Shown: positions 34,800-48,600, numbered from the stretch's first letter. The stretch: 64,000 bases of DNA from Isoetes taiwanensis (GCA_021234155.1 JAJEKV010000277.1:374001-438000); one strand, 5' to 3'. A program made the numbers and translations. The notes: a model not told the origin generated them from the sequence alone.

Positions 34800-34938
34800 C
34801 TGCCTCTTTTTTCAGCATGGTTGTTGGTCTATGTTGGAGTTCAACTAGGCTCTAGAAGTATGATTTATCTGCGTTTCGAGATAAGCAGATAAATCTGCTT
34901 CTTGAGGCTAGTTGATGTGTTCCCTCTAGAGTATTTAT
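34800..34938 (+). promoter_or_regulatory. Promoter-like module, copy 3
   Basis: Same order: pyrimidine-AG start at 34,800, 11-bp hairpin, TATTTAT at 34,932-34,938. Confidence 0.6.
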
Positions 34939-35620
34939 GTCTGTTTCCATCTCCTTCTGCTCTATCAGCCGTTCTTGAGCCTCTCCTCCTTAGCTGGCTT
35001 CTCCCACCCTCCCACCCTCTTACCCATTTAGTTGTCTAGCCTTATTGAACTTGAGTTCTTATATGATGTCTGGTGGTCCTCGTGCTAAGTTTTGATATTG
35101 CGGTGACTCTCTTTTCATGACTGGCAATCTCTTTGGCATGCCTTTGTATTTCAAGTCTTTCATTCTATTCAAGGATTTTTATGATGGTCCCCGTGCCAGC
35201 GTCATGGTGGCTCTTATGCCAGGTAATGGAGAGAGATGTGGATTTTATGGTGGCCTTCATGCCATGGGTGTTCGCCCTCATGACGAGATCTGCTGGTCCT
35301 CGTGCCTGGGCTAGGGGCCTCGTTCCCGATGGTGGGTTCACTGGTGGTTTTTGTAGGTTGCAGATCAAGGTTGATTGACGCGTGTGCACTTATCCTCACG
35401 CTCATTTGGTCTGGAGTGGATTGGACCTATAGGCATAAGTCGCCTCTTGGAGTTGGCTTGTCCTTGGACCGAGCGGATGTTTTTTCTGAGGTCGATGAAC
35501 GCTTGTTTTGTTGGGGTTGTTGTTTTACGAACAATGGAGTGAAGGCTTAAAGACCTTCATTATGACTTTTGTAGTCCATTATTATTATACGGGTGTAGCT
35601 CATGATTATTATACAACCTA
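34939..35620 (+). other. Downstream part of copy 3, CTCGTGCCA-rich, without a clear 3' module
   Basis: Matches 37,860-38,280 in part (LTR-like segment with CTCGTGCCA motifs and GTTGCAGATCAAG). Ends at a sharp switch to minus-orientation sequence near 35,620. Confidence 0.4.
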
Positions 35621-37150
35621 TAGTCAACTACGACCCCGGCAAGGCTTGCCTTGACCAAATCCACAACCAAAGAATGCGAACAATGAACCATACAGAGCAA
35701 AACAGTAAGGAAAGTTGAGCCAGCACAAAGCTAGGAGAAAACCCAGTTAAACCAGGCGGGCGGCGAGCTCTGTATAAAGACAGTAGAGGCTGGACAAAAC
35801 AAGCGCGAGCCCTCATGAAACAACGGGATTAGCCACAAACTAAGAGCTAAGCACAACCCAGAAATAAACCAAGCAAAAACACAGACCCAAGTCCTACAAG
35901 CCAAATTTGAACTACATCACGCGGGCCAAGGATGTGAAGTGGTTGAGACTAAACTAAGATGCAAGGGATAAAAAGGAAAATGACACCTTCTGAAACGACT
36001 ACTGCTGGGCTAAAGAGAGCGACGTCCCAAGCACAAGCAGGGAAGCACGAAAAACTCGAACCACAACCCCAAACCCAATGAGCAAGCAAAGTGTCGACTC
36101 CAGTCAAAACGCCTTCAAGAAACATACCGGTCGGAACATACAGACCTAGTTCAGGAGAACAAACCATACGGATACAACAAGATACTCAGAACGTCAAGAA
36201 GATAGATAGAAAAGACAAGCCATCAAAGTACACGAGCAAACCAGGCACCAAGCCTCAGGTAACAAGGGGAGAGCTGGGGAAAACTTGTGAATGAAAAGGA
36301 AACAGAGCAAGGTGTGGCACAATCTGCTCAAGACCAGTGCTGCAACAGTAAAGCAGAGCAATAGAAAACAAACCAACTCACGAATCGAATAGAATGCCAA
36401 ATAGGCTCAATTGCAACCGGTATGGGCAGCACCACCGCAGGGAACACCGAAAACCCGCCGCTCCCGGCCAGCTACTGCACTGATGCCAGGCTGCACCTGC
36501 CAAGGTCAACCACCTACAGCAAACATACCCCAGGCTACGCAGGCCGGATCCGAACCAAGAAGGAGAGGGGAACTGCAAAACCGGCCCTGGAGCAGCCAAA
36601 CAGCCCTACTCCGGCCAGCGGAAGCTTGGATGAGACGCCAAACCTGGCCCAAAGCTTTCCCACAGGTGAATCCAACAGAGAGCGAACTGTAAGAAGGCTG
36701 CGCGATGGTAGGCCCCCTGCATGGCAAACGGAAACAAGAAACAAGCCCAGAGAGGGCAACAACCAAAGAAAACCAGAGGGGACTCATACAACCCGAAAGG
36801 TCAAAACTAGACTCACGGCAAAGCACGCACAACAAGCGCATCCAGAGACAACCAAACGCCCACAAACCCTCCATAGTCCCGATAGCTGGGGAGGCGCCAT
36901 ATGAAGGCGATCTCTAACCTGAGGGAGCCCGGCAAACCATACAGAAAACCACGACGCTCCTGAAAAGGGGTGCGTACCAGGAAAGGAGTGCTATAGTCAC
37001 AAACCAGTCGGTAGACAAACACCAAGAGAGGAGGCGACGAGGGGAGAGACGCTCTAAGAAGCCAGCTAAGGAGGAGCTTTGTTCTCATTAGCAATACACC
37101 TGTCTTGTTATGGGCTCTAGTTTTCTCATGTGTTCTAGGATTTGCGCTCA
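35620..37150 (-). other. Minus-orientation block of higher GC
   Basis: Base composition changes to A/C-rich on the plus strand and is more GC-rich than its neighbours. Overlapping short open frames occur on both strands, none recognisable. Probably a 5' part of the same non-coding family. Confidence 0.4.
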
Positions 37151-38287
37151 TGATCTAAACCTCTAGAGCTTGGAGAAGGTTATTCAATTCTCTTGAAGTT
37201 TACTGGTTTTGTGTTGCGCAGGGTTGCAGATCCAAGAGCTTTTAGATCTCTCTTTGGGGAAGTTTTGAGAAGATGTTTTTCACCTTAGACTATATATGTG
37301 GGCTCATTTATGAGGTGTTTTTTGCAGTATTGACTCTTATGTTGAGACTTTTATTTCCATGAGAATCTGCTATGGCAACATTCACTCCCATGGAAGCGGG
37401 TTTAAGCTTTTCCCCATGCATTGCATTAAGCGCCAGTAGCTCCTCATTGCTTGTATCCCAAGCTGTCAAGGATTCTATTTTGTGCGGACAACCCATGTTC
37501 ACTTTGACAATGTTCGGGCTGTCCATCTGGGCGGTAAATAATGGTTGTAGTTTATGGAGCTGCGTATGCCGTTTATCAGTGCATTTTTGAGGATTTTAGG
37601 GTGTGCAAGCTTGTCAAATTCTTCCAAATAAATCCTCTTGACCAGTGTGATCCTTTGAATCATTGGTGCTCTTTTTTCCAGTTAACATTTTTTACTCCCA
37701 CCAGTTTGATCCTTTGAATCATTGATGCTATTTATTTCCAGTTGTTATTTCATGTATACTCTCACCTAGGTAACAGTTTGTGTTACTCCCATTTTTAACT
37801 AGGTGTCTAGTGCAAGACTCAACACAGCACTATCCTCGTACCATTTGCACTGGCTGAGTGTATACCCATACATAACGTAGCTCTCGTGCCAGGTTTTAGG
37901 GAGAGAGTTGTGGGGTGAGATGTGGAGTTTGTGGTGGCCTTCGTGTCATGGGTGTTCGCCCTCATGTCGGATATTGCTGGTCCTCGTGCCTAGGATAGGG
38001 GCCTCGTTCCCTATGGTTGTTGCACTGGTGTCTTTTGCAGGTTGCAGATTGAGATTGAGCGTCAAGAATGTGCTTATCCTCACGTTCATTTGGCTTGGGA
38101 TGGAATGGACTGTTAGGCACAATTTGTCTTATGGAGTTGGCTTGTTAGAACAAGTGGAGGCCTTTTGGGGTTGATGAACTCTTAGGGGTCATCGTTTTGC
38201 GAACAATGGAGTGAAGGCTTAAAGTCATTCACTATAACTTTATAGTCCATTCTTATACAAGTGTGTCTTATGGTATTTGTTTATTCT
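37151..38287 (+). other. Plus-orientation block leading to a 3' module
   Basis: Non-coding. The ATGGTGGCCTTCGTG-like segment at 37,930-38,000 parallels 35,240-35,330. No promoter module is present in this copy. Confidence 0.4.
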
Positions 38288-38410
38288 GTATGTCCAAAAA
38301 GGCCGGTAGGCATGAGGAACTTTGTTGGAAATATTCTCAAAATGTGTTGTATATTTTTCGGAAGTAAAGAGGAGGGCTCCTATGGCTCGTTCATTCATTC
38401 ATTCATTCAA
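38288..38410 (+). repeat. 3' end module with (CATT)n tail
   Basis: Begins TGTATGTCCAAAAAGGCCGG and ends in TTCATTCATTCATTCATTCAA. Confidence 0.65.
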
Positions 38411-38790
38411 GTTCGACACTCTTGAACCTAAAGCAACATTTACCTGGCCAAGATCATAGAGACAAGAAGCATAGAAGAAGCTAAAACCGACTTTTTCCAT
38501 TTTTGAGCTTTCTCGGCATATTAAGGCATCTAGTCTGGCACTGCTTTCCTAGTTTCTGTATAGGTTGGATGGGCCTTGGATGTTAGCGCCTTTGGTGAGT
38601 GCGTTTGCCCATGTGGCATGTTCGTTCTTAGTTCATATTGTAGGTGTATGGGTGTTTTTACTTATTAGCAGTGCTCTGCTCTAAATTGTTGTGTGATTTG
38701 GGTTAGGTTTGCTAATGACTCTTGATTTGGACCTTGCTATATTGCCAACGAAACAATTATTGGAGGTTGTGCAGGTTGTCGAGGTACTAG
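38409..38790 (+). repeat. 382-bp segment nearly identical to 51,418-51,798
   Basis: Only about four differences and a single-base length change were seen, far fewer than in the surrounding repeat copies. Both copies sit between a plus-oriented and a minus-oriented 3' module. Confidence 0.85.
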
Positions 38791-38839
38791 ATCGCTCATT
38801 AAAATGGACTTCCTCGTTTTACTTGGATAAATCATCACT

Positions 38840-38881
38840 TCCACCAAACCCTCATGCACACCGGCCCTTTTTGGGCATACA
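38840..38881 (-). repeat. 3' end module, minus orientation (partial)
   Basis: Contains CCCTCATGCACACCGGCC...TTGGGCATAC, the complement of the 3' module start. Confidence 0.55.
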
Positions 38882-39570
38882 AAGATCATTAAATTGCTAC
38901 AAATAATATATACATAAACACGAATAAATTTCGTACAAAGGTTCGTATGCCCTCGTAGTTAATGTCTAGACCACGACCCCAACAAGCCAAGAGCCTCGCC
39001 ATGCCCTTAATGCTATAACCATAATGAACCATATCATGGTCATAAGTCCAAATCCATCCCTGAGCAAACCTGCAAAAGGAAGAAACAACGCGTACGAGGG
39101 CCCATTCTTGGCACGAGGACTACTATATCCTGGGCACGAGGGCCACTATCCCAGGTCACAACCTTGGCACGAGTGTCACCACTCCAGATCACAGCACCAT
39201 TACACAGCACGAGGGCCAATATTCTCTGCGCGAAGACCCTCCACAAAGACCCCTCAAACTCTACACATCAAGAGTGCAAAAAATGGCATCCCCAAGCATA
39301 AGGGCCATCCCTTAACCCTTAGGACAACAAGACGATACATCTAAATAACAAAGAATGCAAAAAAGAGCTAGCTTCTTACAATAGCACATGAACCAAAACT
39401 CTTAGCGAGAAAGGCTAGCACTGCTCAAGACAAGCTACCACCACACGAGTTAGGGTCTGAACATGATGAACAGAAAAATCTAAGACAAGGTGCAAGGGTG
39501 GGTGGGTGGGACAATTAACCAAAGGGGAGAGGCTAATAGACGGCTGATAAGGACGAACCATGACAAGATG
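38882..39570 (-). other. Minus-orientation 3' part with inverted CTCGTGCCA motifs
   Basis: GGCACGAGG-type motifs recur between 39,080 and 39,240. Non-coding. Confidence 0.45.
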
Positions 39571-39718
39571 GATATATATACTATAGAGGACCATTCAACT
39601 AGCCTCAAGAAGCGGATTTATCTGCTTATCTTGAAACGCAGATAAATCATACTTCTAGAGCCTAGTTGCACTCAACGAAAACAACACAACCAAACAACCA
39701 TGCTGAAAAAAGAGGCAG
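39571..39718 (-). promoter_or_regulatory. Promoter-like module, copy 4 (minus)
   Basis: Complement of CTGCCTCTTTTTTCAGCATGG at 39,698-39,718, hairpin arms around 39,613-39,649, and a TATA-like TATATATA at 39,572-39,580. Confidence 0.6.
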
Positions 39719-40650
39719 AAAAGAAAGAACCTAATAACCTCATCTCTAAAATCTAAGGCTAAACGAAGTAGAACGACCAAATCTAGACAAGAAGGTAATG
39801 AGACAAAGGTGATTCTGAAGATCAAGAGCCAAACAAGACGAATAACTAAGCAGGCCTTGCAAGAGAAAGTAAAGGTCTGATGCCACATTAAATGCCAGGA
39901 AGGCAGAGAAACATTAGCAAGAGATTAAGCCAAGAGATCAAGGTAGATGCAACAACTAACCATATGAAAAGAGAAAATGAGGGAGATATGCATGAAAAGT
40001 TCAACCTAAGCAAAACCAACTCCCACGAATTCTACCGTGTCTAAGTTACTAAATGCAACACAAAGAGCATGAGCCAGAGCATAATACATCCCAGAGAAAC
40101 ATAACCGTCCAAGTGTAACCAAGTCAATCTTAAACCTCCAAATAAGAGTAAAAAAATCCAAAGAAAGTCCAATCCACTTGTAAGGAGAAGAGACAAAGCA
40201 AAAAAGGAAAATAGGAAAATTTACAAACCATAGTGAAGCAAGGTGTATGGACAAGACACAAGGAAGCAAAGGCTTCAAACTTAAAATAGGAGGAGCAACA
40301 AGAAAGAGGTCCCAAATTTGCTGGCACTTCAACTACAAAGATCAAAGCAACATTGAGTATCAATAACCAAACCTAAACACACACTATCCTACACTAGTCA
40401 CCATTGTGCCTCCCATATACCACCATCCCACAAGACCTACCTATAGAACAAATAAGCCATGACCGATAGCAACTCTCTACATCCTCAACCACTAATTCCT
40501 AATCTACATCAATTATCCACATCTTCAACCACTAATTCTTAACCTATGACATAATAATCTCGAAACATCCCATGTCCAATCTGCCCAACTAGATAATCCT
40601 ACTGAAGCAAATAATGATAGGAACCCAAAAACTCTCAGCGCCATCTCCAC
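39719..40650 (-). other. Minus-orientation non-coding body
   Basis: A-rich on the plus strand; no gene seen. Interrupted by the LINE fragment that follows. Confidence 0.4.
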
Positions 40651-40659
40651 TATATCTGC

Positions 40660-41462
40660 AAGGTGCACCACATGGACGATGTTAGGTATCCTGTTCTTGC
40701 ACTTGCCATGGCTGAATCTCCTCAGCGTTTGAAACGATGTTGGAAAGAGCATTGCACTACATGGTTTGCGGGTTGGTCAGGTAACAGCGAGTAACCGCCC
40801 GATGCTTGCCGATTCTGATCCCCGAGCTTTTGCAACAATATCTTAATGGTCGTTTTTCTCAAAAGATATGGGACGCAGTTACTTTGGCCCAAGTGAAAAC
40901 TGGTCATTATCATGCACACATAAATCCCACTTTGGCACCAGGGCCCCAAGCTTATTTGCTTGCTTCATTGTCCAGGAACAAGCTTGTAGCTATTGCATCA
41001 ATTCGCACGGGGTCCCACAGGCTACGGATTGAGACTGGTAGATGGGAGCGGCCGCAATTGCCGCGAGAAGCGAGACTATGTGCCTGTTGCCAGTTACAGG
41101 TTATTGAAGATGAAAGCCATACTCTTCTGAGTTGCCCTACTTTTGAGATAGTCCGGAATCATTTTTCGACCTTAGCATTCCATTCCACGCTTCCACAACT
41201 TCTCAGCGCACCATCTGTGCATGACTTGGCATTATACATACTTGAGGTTCTAGATAAACGTCTGCAATTACTGAGCCCTCAGTAGTCATTATCTAAGCTT
41301 GTCTAGTATCATCATTACTGCAAAGGTTTTTCCCTTGAAAACCTTTCGAGGCAGGGGTTTTTTAATCCTAGTAGTAATGATTGTACTAGCCCATTGTATG
41401 GGTCCCATGACCTATTGGTCTTCGTGGACGTTAAAAAAACTATTCTATTCTATTCTATTCTC
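40660..41462 (+). pseudogene. 5'-truncated LINE: C-terminal reverse-transcriptase ORF, 3' UTR and (TATTC)n tail
   Basis: An open frame ending at 41,285 encodes LASLSRNKLVAIASIRTGSH, then GRWERPQLPREARLCACC and EDESHTLLSCPTF. This is the Cys/His zinc-binding C-terminus (zf-RVT type) of plant LINE and LINE-like reverse transcriptases. The catalytic RT domain is absent, as in typical 5'-truncated copies. The 3' UTR has a stem formed by CATTACT near 41,320 and AGTAATG near 41,375, and ends in (TATTC)n at 41,435-41,460. It is inserted in opposite orientation to the surrounding repeat body. Confidence 0.8.
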
Positions 41463-44400
41463 AATAACTCAAGTCCTAGTGAGAATGCACCCACTTACAA
41501 AAAGATCCTTCAAAGATGCACTCACGAAATGCAATTCACTCCCCGAAACCCGATAAATTAACACCAACTAAAGATACATAGTTGCACTCAACCAACAAAT
41601 CCAGACGAGCAATGAGGTATAAAACTCAAATCTAAAAAAGTCGGCAATTCCAACAAAGATGATTTATATGCCAATAACTACCCTCATTAGCACCTAACCT
41701 CCCCAACACTTTACCATAACCAAATGACAGTATCGCTATGCCACCAATACCAAGCCTGAGCACATGAAACGTCCACAAGGGATTCTCGAGCTTGCATGAA
41801 AATCACTAAGCCATTTGAAATGAGTGCGCAAAGACTAAGCATTCGATACACAAGCTATGCCAAAAATAAGAAAAAAGGCACAGAAAGCTAACTCAACACT
41901 CAAGGAAATCCAGGAACTATCCAACTTTAGATGATGGAAATAATTCAACATGCAAGGCATCAGGACTCAAAGCTTAATGCAAGAACCACCCAAAACCATT
42001 CACCTGTTAAGCAATACTCGTATCAAGCAATAACGTCTCAACTAATGAATAAACATGTGAAGGAAACTACAAACTAGACAAAGCCATGACTAAATGGAAG
42101 CACAAGAGAGTAGTCCATAAGTAGCTAAAGAAATAAAATTAAGACGCCAATCACATGGAAGGCACAACATGTCAACCCCCGAAACTCCAATGCTAAAAAG
42201 GAAAGGAAAGGCACATCCACATGCAAGAAAAACGAATACAACATTGATACCAAAACAAACTCGCAGTGAAGGTTCACTTCTGTCCATAAAACTCTAAAAC
42301 GTACATGGCCAGAAATAAAAGTGGAAGGCTCAAATCAAAACTTGCTCATAACTCAAAAACTTTACATGCCACAATTACTCCAACCAAACCTCCAACACCA
42401 TGCTATAACAACATGAGTCCACCAACGTCAAACGTGAGAACCCGAAACTTAAATCACACAAGGCCATGGGACGAGAATAAATCTATAAAATCTATAAACT
42501 TAACCATATTACCTGGTCTAGGGGTGAAGAGGGGTAATGTGGAGCATGGGAATAAGACATTGCTTAAAATATTACAAATCATGCTCGGCACCATATTCTT
42601 AACATTACCACACATCTCAGTATTAAACGTAAAGCGGATGTATAATGCATGAAATGTGACACTATAAAAAGTTGAGAAAATATTAGCTCAGAATCTGGCA
42701 GTGTCTTGAAGCAGGATCTTAGAGCCCAAAGATCTAGGAGCATCTGTTACGAATATGACACTGTATGACAATGGTATATGCGACTTAAAAGGCAAAGAGG
42801 CACGACACATGTGAAAAAATAAAACCCTAACTACGTGTTTGCACAAACGCCTAAGCTAAGGATCAAAGGGCAAAGATTCATCACAACAACGAGAAAACCA
42901 AAGTCTATCGTAACAACCATCTATGTACAAGATCGGCACCCAGAATGCAAAAGCAAAGGTCTGATGAATATAGCAAGAACTCGGCAACCGACCAATTAAA
43001 ACGTGTTCAAAGCACAAGAACTCAACAGCTTAACCAAAGAGCCACAAACTGCAACATGATAAACTTCAAATTAAAAAGAAACTACCAACACCTAGCATTC
43101 ACTGCCAAATGTCCTTAAAAACCCTAAATGCAAAAAACAACACCATTTCTTATCAAACTACCTCCCATATACCTTCTGCAGCCCACCTGCTATCCTTCTT
43201 TATATGTATAAGGCGACAAACTTGCTGGGACTGGTATATAAAATCAATGTCGTAAAGCAAGGATCTGTACCAGTTGGGGTTCAAGCCGCAGTAATAAAAA
43301 CAATGGACAATTTTATTCTAGCCTATAACAAGGCATTTCTTATGGTTCAATCAGAATCTGTGGGTGTACCATTAAAAGGAGCATCATATCCAATATGCAA
43401 CTGCAGTCCATCTAGCACAAGTCTTGCAACAAACAAGAATAAGAATAACGAGAAAAACAAAACATGTCTTCCTCAATAGCCTGCCCTAAATCTCCTGAAA
43501 TTCATGACTTACGTCCTCTTATAGTTGGCATACTGTGTATACCTTGCCTCCACGATAAGCGCTGATTCTGAACAACGGCAATGTTCACACTAGCAAGCAT
43601 TTGCAACCACCACATGACATTAGCTTTGAATTGGGTTGAAAATAAACGGTAAACTTGATTAAATAGAATCTCGACTGCCATCATTGCTCAATGGGCCACC
43701 AAAAGAATTTCGAATCAGCTGAACTGCAATACATACTCCTGAACCAACAATATGAACATCCAAAAGACATGAAAAAATGACTGAAATAACTGAAAGCTAG
43801 GACCATGTACATAAAATATGTGAAGCTGAACTCTATATCCAATCTAAAAGCCGCAAAAACTCAAGGATGGATATGCAAACTACAACCAGAGTCATTTAAA
43901 ACAGAACATACTCTATCCCGAGCAAATGTAACCAATACGTTAGTTTATTTGCATGCATAATCTACCTACGCACCAAAACAGTATTAGCACATGTAAACAA
44001 CCATGAATATGGATTTAAAGTTGAGCTCTGCTCTTTTGCAGCAAGTAAAAGTGCAAGATCCATAAATCAAAAGTAACAAGTGGAGCTCATACCGAACATG
44101 AAAGACTAAATAGATTTGACTTATCTCCAAGAAAGAGAAGGCTTTAGAAACTAAGGTCAGAGATGCCAAATTGAAAACTACAGGAAAACACAAATGCGAC
44201 ACCTTACAAAATAAGTAACTGTGCAAACTAGAAAGCAAAGAATCCCATGTTTAATCAGATAGTAAAAAACAATCAGATCAAATATTGCTCTAATTGCAAA
44301 ACAACGCGATCTCCTTGTAGCAAGAGAAGAAGGTTAAATAGATTAGTATTGCCCAAGCCGGAGAATACCATGGATCACCTTGTAGCAAGTAGTATTAAGA

Positions 44401-45690
44401 AAAATTTAAGACCAGTGTAAAGTTAGTGCATAGCAGCAATCAATGCAGACCCCTACCACGAGCTTCAGAGCAAGAGTAAACACAAAACTTAATAGGCAAC
44501 CAAGATGAAATTCGTTGCAACTTGCTTCACACAGTAAACAGGGAAATTAATAGGCAATCAAGACATCTATACTGAAATTAAATATCTGGGGGCCTGTTCA
44601 GAAAGGCATAAGAAGGATCCACCAGTAAAAGCCTCCCAAGTCAAGCTAGAAGAAAGTTGTTATCGGTTGCAGCTAGAAACAAACAAACTGATACTGGTAG
44701 CTCACTAAGGAAGCGAACTGGTGAGCTCTACTCGCGCTTCAGAAATGGAGTGGCCAAGCAGGGGTCGGATCCACTGCCGCCATAAGTGCTTATGGAACAA
44801 AACCAGCATAGAATAGCAGGTCGGTTACACCAGTGCAAATAAAAGGGCTTTCTATAAACCGTGGATGACAGAAAACTAAGCCCCAATCTATAGATAGACG
44901 TGAAGTCGGACCCGGCATGAACTATCTGAGAACTTGCACAATACCACAATGGTCAACATACCAGAAAGCAAGGGAACAAAGGAATAGGCATAAGAAACCA
45001 TGATAAAAGGCAATCCAGCGAAGCACTTGATGCACGAAGAGAGAAAGCAACGAGAGAAAGGAGGCAAGGAGAAAAAGGCCATCTAGTAGAGATCCGAAAC
45101 TACATAGCTTGCAAAAATAGCAGAAAGCAGAAAAACACTCATCGAAAATACACCACTGGCTGAAAGAGCATCAGGATAACTGAATCAAATCCTGGGTTAA
45201 AACCTCAGAAAAATGACCTGGAGTAAAAAACTTACCTACAACTTGGCATTCCAGACGCAACCGATTCTAAGAAAAACTGCAACTTCAGCCTGTTGATCCC
45301 ATAAAGGTGTTGCGGGAGTTCCTGCCTCCTTCGACAGAGAAAATATGGGCGAGAAGAACGCCCAACTAGCCAGCAAGAACTCCACTATGCTTGGATGTAT
45401 AAAGTTTTGTGCCGTTTGAGACAGGACGATAGAAAAATGAAGCCCTAAGGCATGAAGACAATCTCCAAAACACTGGAGCGGTTGTTATAGGTAATGATAG
45501 CCGGGATAAACCCTAAAGCTCAAAGCTCAAATTGCTTGTCAGCATAAGAAACCACAATCCACGACGTAAAGAGGACAAAACCACGCTATGAAAGAGAGAG
45601 AGAAAAGGTAAGCGCACATCCGCAATAGCTAAATATTAGCAATATTTAGCTATTATTATAATAGCTAAATGTCAGAAAACAAACACAATA
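41463..45690 (-). other. Minus-orientation non-coding body of the repeat family
   Basis: A/C-rich on the plus strand; many short frames, none recognisable. A T/A palindromic patch (AGCTAAATATTAGCAATATTT...) lies at about 45,630-45,668 just before the junction with the next plus-oriented copy. Confidence 0.4.
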
Positions 45691-48600
45691 TCATGAGATC
45701 AGCCGTCTTTGAGCCCCTCCCTTTGTGGTCGCCTATCCTCGCTTTGTAATTTTTTCTTAGGCGCACTCTTCTTGAGCCGCCTTGGAACTGCCTATTGGAT
45801 AGCTTGTCTCCTCTTCGCTACTTTGTTGAATATTGGATTTTCTTGTGTTTGCCACAGTTCGTTTGGTCTCGGAGCATAGGGTTTTTCGAAGCTACCATTT
45901 GATTGTTTATTTTTGTGTATCTGGTTCAAGCAGTTGTGTTCGTGCAGGATAATCTCGAGGAGTTTATGAGAGCCATGATTTTCGTTTGCTTAGTTCTTGT
46001 GGGAAGCAGCGTTGGGTTCCAGAGATTCTCTTCTAGTTAATCAGCAGTTAGGCCAACGTTTTTTTTCACTAGCAGCTTGAATCGGCTCTTGAGCGCTTGG
46101 TTAGATTTTGTTCGGGCTAGCCTTTGGAATGCGTTACTGCATGTAAACGGCCAAGCTAGGGTTTGCGGCTGTGCTGCAGATTGCTGAGAGATTGTTGAGG
46201 CTGGATTTTGGGCAGAGTCTTTTGGAGAGACGATGGTTTCTTTTGTGTGAGCTCTTTCTGAAATTCTTGTGGCATCAAGCACTTGCCGACCAGGCTGGCA
46301 TGGAGTTATGAGATGTTATTTTATGGTTTATTTCTTATGTTTTTATTTCAAGGACAAGGATGCTTTCTCTGTCATTTGTTGCTTTAGCAGGTACACGTTC
46401 GTCGGTCTCTGGGCGTGGCCATGAGCGTCACATCCTTTAGTTGCCATAGCTTTGCTCGGAGAAGGCTTGTAGTTGCGTGGAGGTAGTGTCGTTGTGAGAT
46501 GAACGTTACCTTCTTCACATACTCTGTAAGTCTTTCACTATAATTGTTTGGCATGCAAGAGCTGTTTGGCTGTGTTCATCTTCAAGATGAGTATTTTAGA
46601 TGATCTAATTTGTTTTCATTGCACTATGGAATTCCTTTTGTTGATGTCCAAAGGCCTTTTGTGCATCCTTAGATTACTCCATCTCCTATTCGTCTATTTC
46701 TAGCCATTTTGAGCTTCCAGGTTCATGTTCGTGTTTCCGATGCACTCCTTTTGATTTAACTGTGTCAAGCTGAGTGAAATATAGATCCCTTTCTCTACGC
46801 TTTTTTAGAACAAAGGTTATATTGGAATTATAAGCGCTTGTTATTTTTTCTCGTTGCACATCATCTTGTTGGTCATGCTTTTATGTTTGCTAGTTAGAGT
46901 AGAGAATTTTACCGAGGCTAGCTTCAAGCTAGAATGCATTTGTTCAGAGCTTGGAATATGATGTTGTGCTGTAATTGGTGGCTCGTACTAAATCTATTGC
47001 AGTGTCTGAAGATACGTTCACCTAGAAGATTGCAAACTCATGGATAGTACTGGCTATGGACGTGTCTGGAGATGTCTAACCTCATTTAATTTGGGTGTTT
47101 CTTGAGCCTAAGGCATTCATCTCTGCGCTCTATGCCCTTCAGTAAAGTTAGTTCATGTGATCTCGTCTCTCTTGCAGGTGTTATTTGTATCGCTTGATCA
47201 GCAATTCCAATGTCTCTCTTCCTTTGAGTTTGTGCCGGTCTAGTTGTGGTAATCTATTTTTATAGTCCAAGCTTCACATCACCGTGCAGTAAATGCTTTT
47301 CTGGTGCGGTAAATGCTTTTCTGGCAGGATTTGACTTCATCACAATTGTTATAGTTTATGGACAGTTTTTCATTTCTGCATACATAGTACATGCTGCGAG
47401 ATTTTGTTAGGCGTAGATTCCTGCTTAATGATGGTCTCTTTCCCATCTGTCTGAATTTGCTAAGGCTTTTCAGTTTGTGTTTGACCATTTACCATTTGTG
47501 TTAGTTGCATCCCAGCTCGTATTGATCTTCAGAACGTTGTGCAAGGCATTTTGGCCAGTGGAGGTGCAGCTGTTGTCTTGTGTTTCCTGCATAGCTGCCT
47601 TCGTGTTGTCTCCTCGTGAGTCAAGAACCATGGCCTTAGATGGATGTGTTGTTGCTGGTTTCTCCACCGTGGTGTGGGAGCTGTGAGCTGAGCCCTGTAA
47701 ACCGCAAGAGATGTAGTACACTGCAGAACCATGCTCGTAAACTAATAGTCCATGGCAATTTGTTATGTGTTGTGAACTGACCTTTTCTGCGCATGAACAG
47801 ATGGATACATGCTTGCATGCGCCATTGATTTTATAATATGTGCCTACTTGTCTTCGTTATGATGGCTGGATAGTTAACATATGGTTTCATGTATGTGACT
47901 TTCATTTTATAGTGTGTGCTTACCTTTGTTGATGCTGACTCTATAGGTAACTCTTGAAATGGTGGAACAAGTTTATGCCACGTCCCTTTGATTTTGTTGG
48001 TCATCCTTGTTTAAGTCTGTTTGTCTTGTATTTATTGTAGTGCGTAGGTTTTGCTTTTTTATCTTGTAGTAGCTTTAACCGTAGTAGTATTTCTTTGTTT
48101 TTTAGTTTTGATTGTCCAGATATCATTAAGTTTAGCCTTTTGCAAGAGTGGGAGTTAGAAGTGTGCATTCTGAATACAATTCTAAGCAGCAAGTAAGTAG
48201 ACATTTGACATGTGTTAGTTTGTGTGGTCTACATCTCACATGTGTTCATTAGTTATTATGGCATGTTTTGCCTGGAGTGTGACAGCTCATGAGTATTCAG
48301 TAGGAATTAGTGGTTCTTTTAGGCAATTTTGTCCTCTCTTGTCCATTTCTAGATACGGTCTTGAGCAGCTAGTAGCCATTCATATTGAGTGTGTTGTTAT
48401 GGAGCATGTTGTCTGCATCTTGGTGAGTGTTTGTTTGTAGCTACGATGGTACAATTTTCACTTAGCATGTGGTTCCCTTAAGCCTGATGGTACAACCTTC
48501 ACTTAGCATATGGAAATTTAAGCCCTTGTGGATTCTTAATAAGCAATTGTTGGGCTCTTTGTTCAATTTTGTCCTTGCCTTATCCCTTTTGCCCCTGTTG

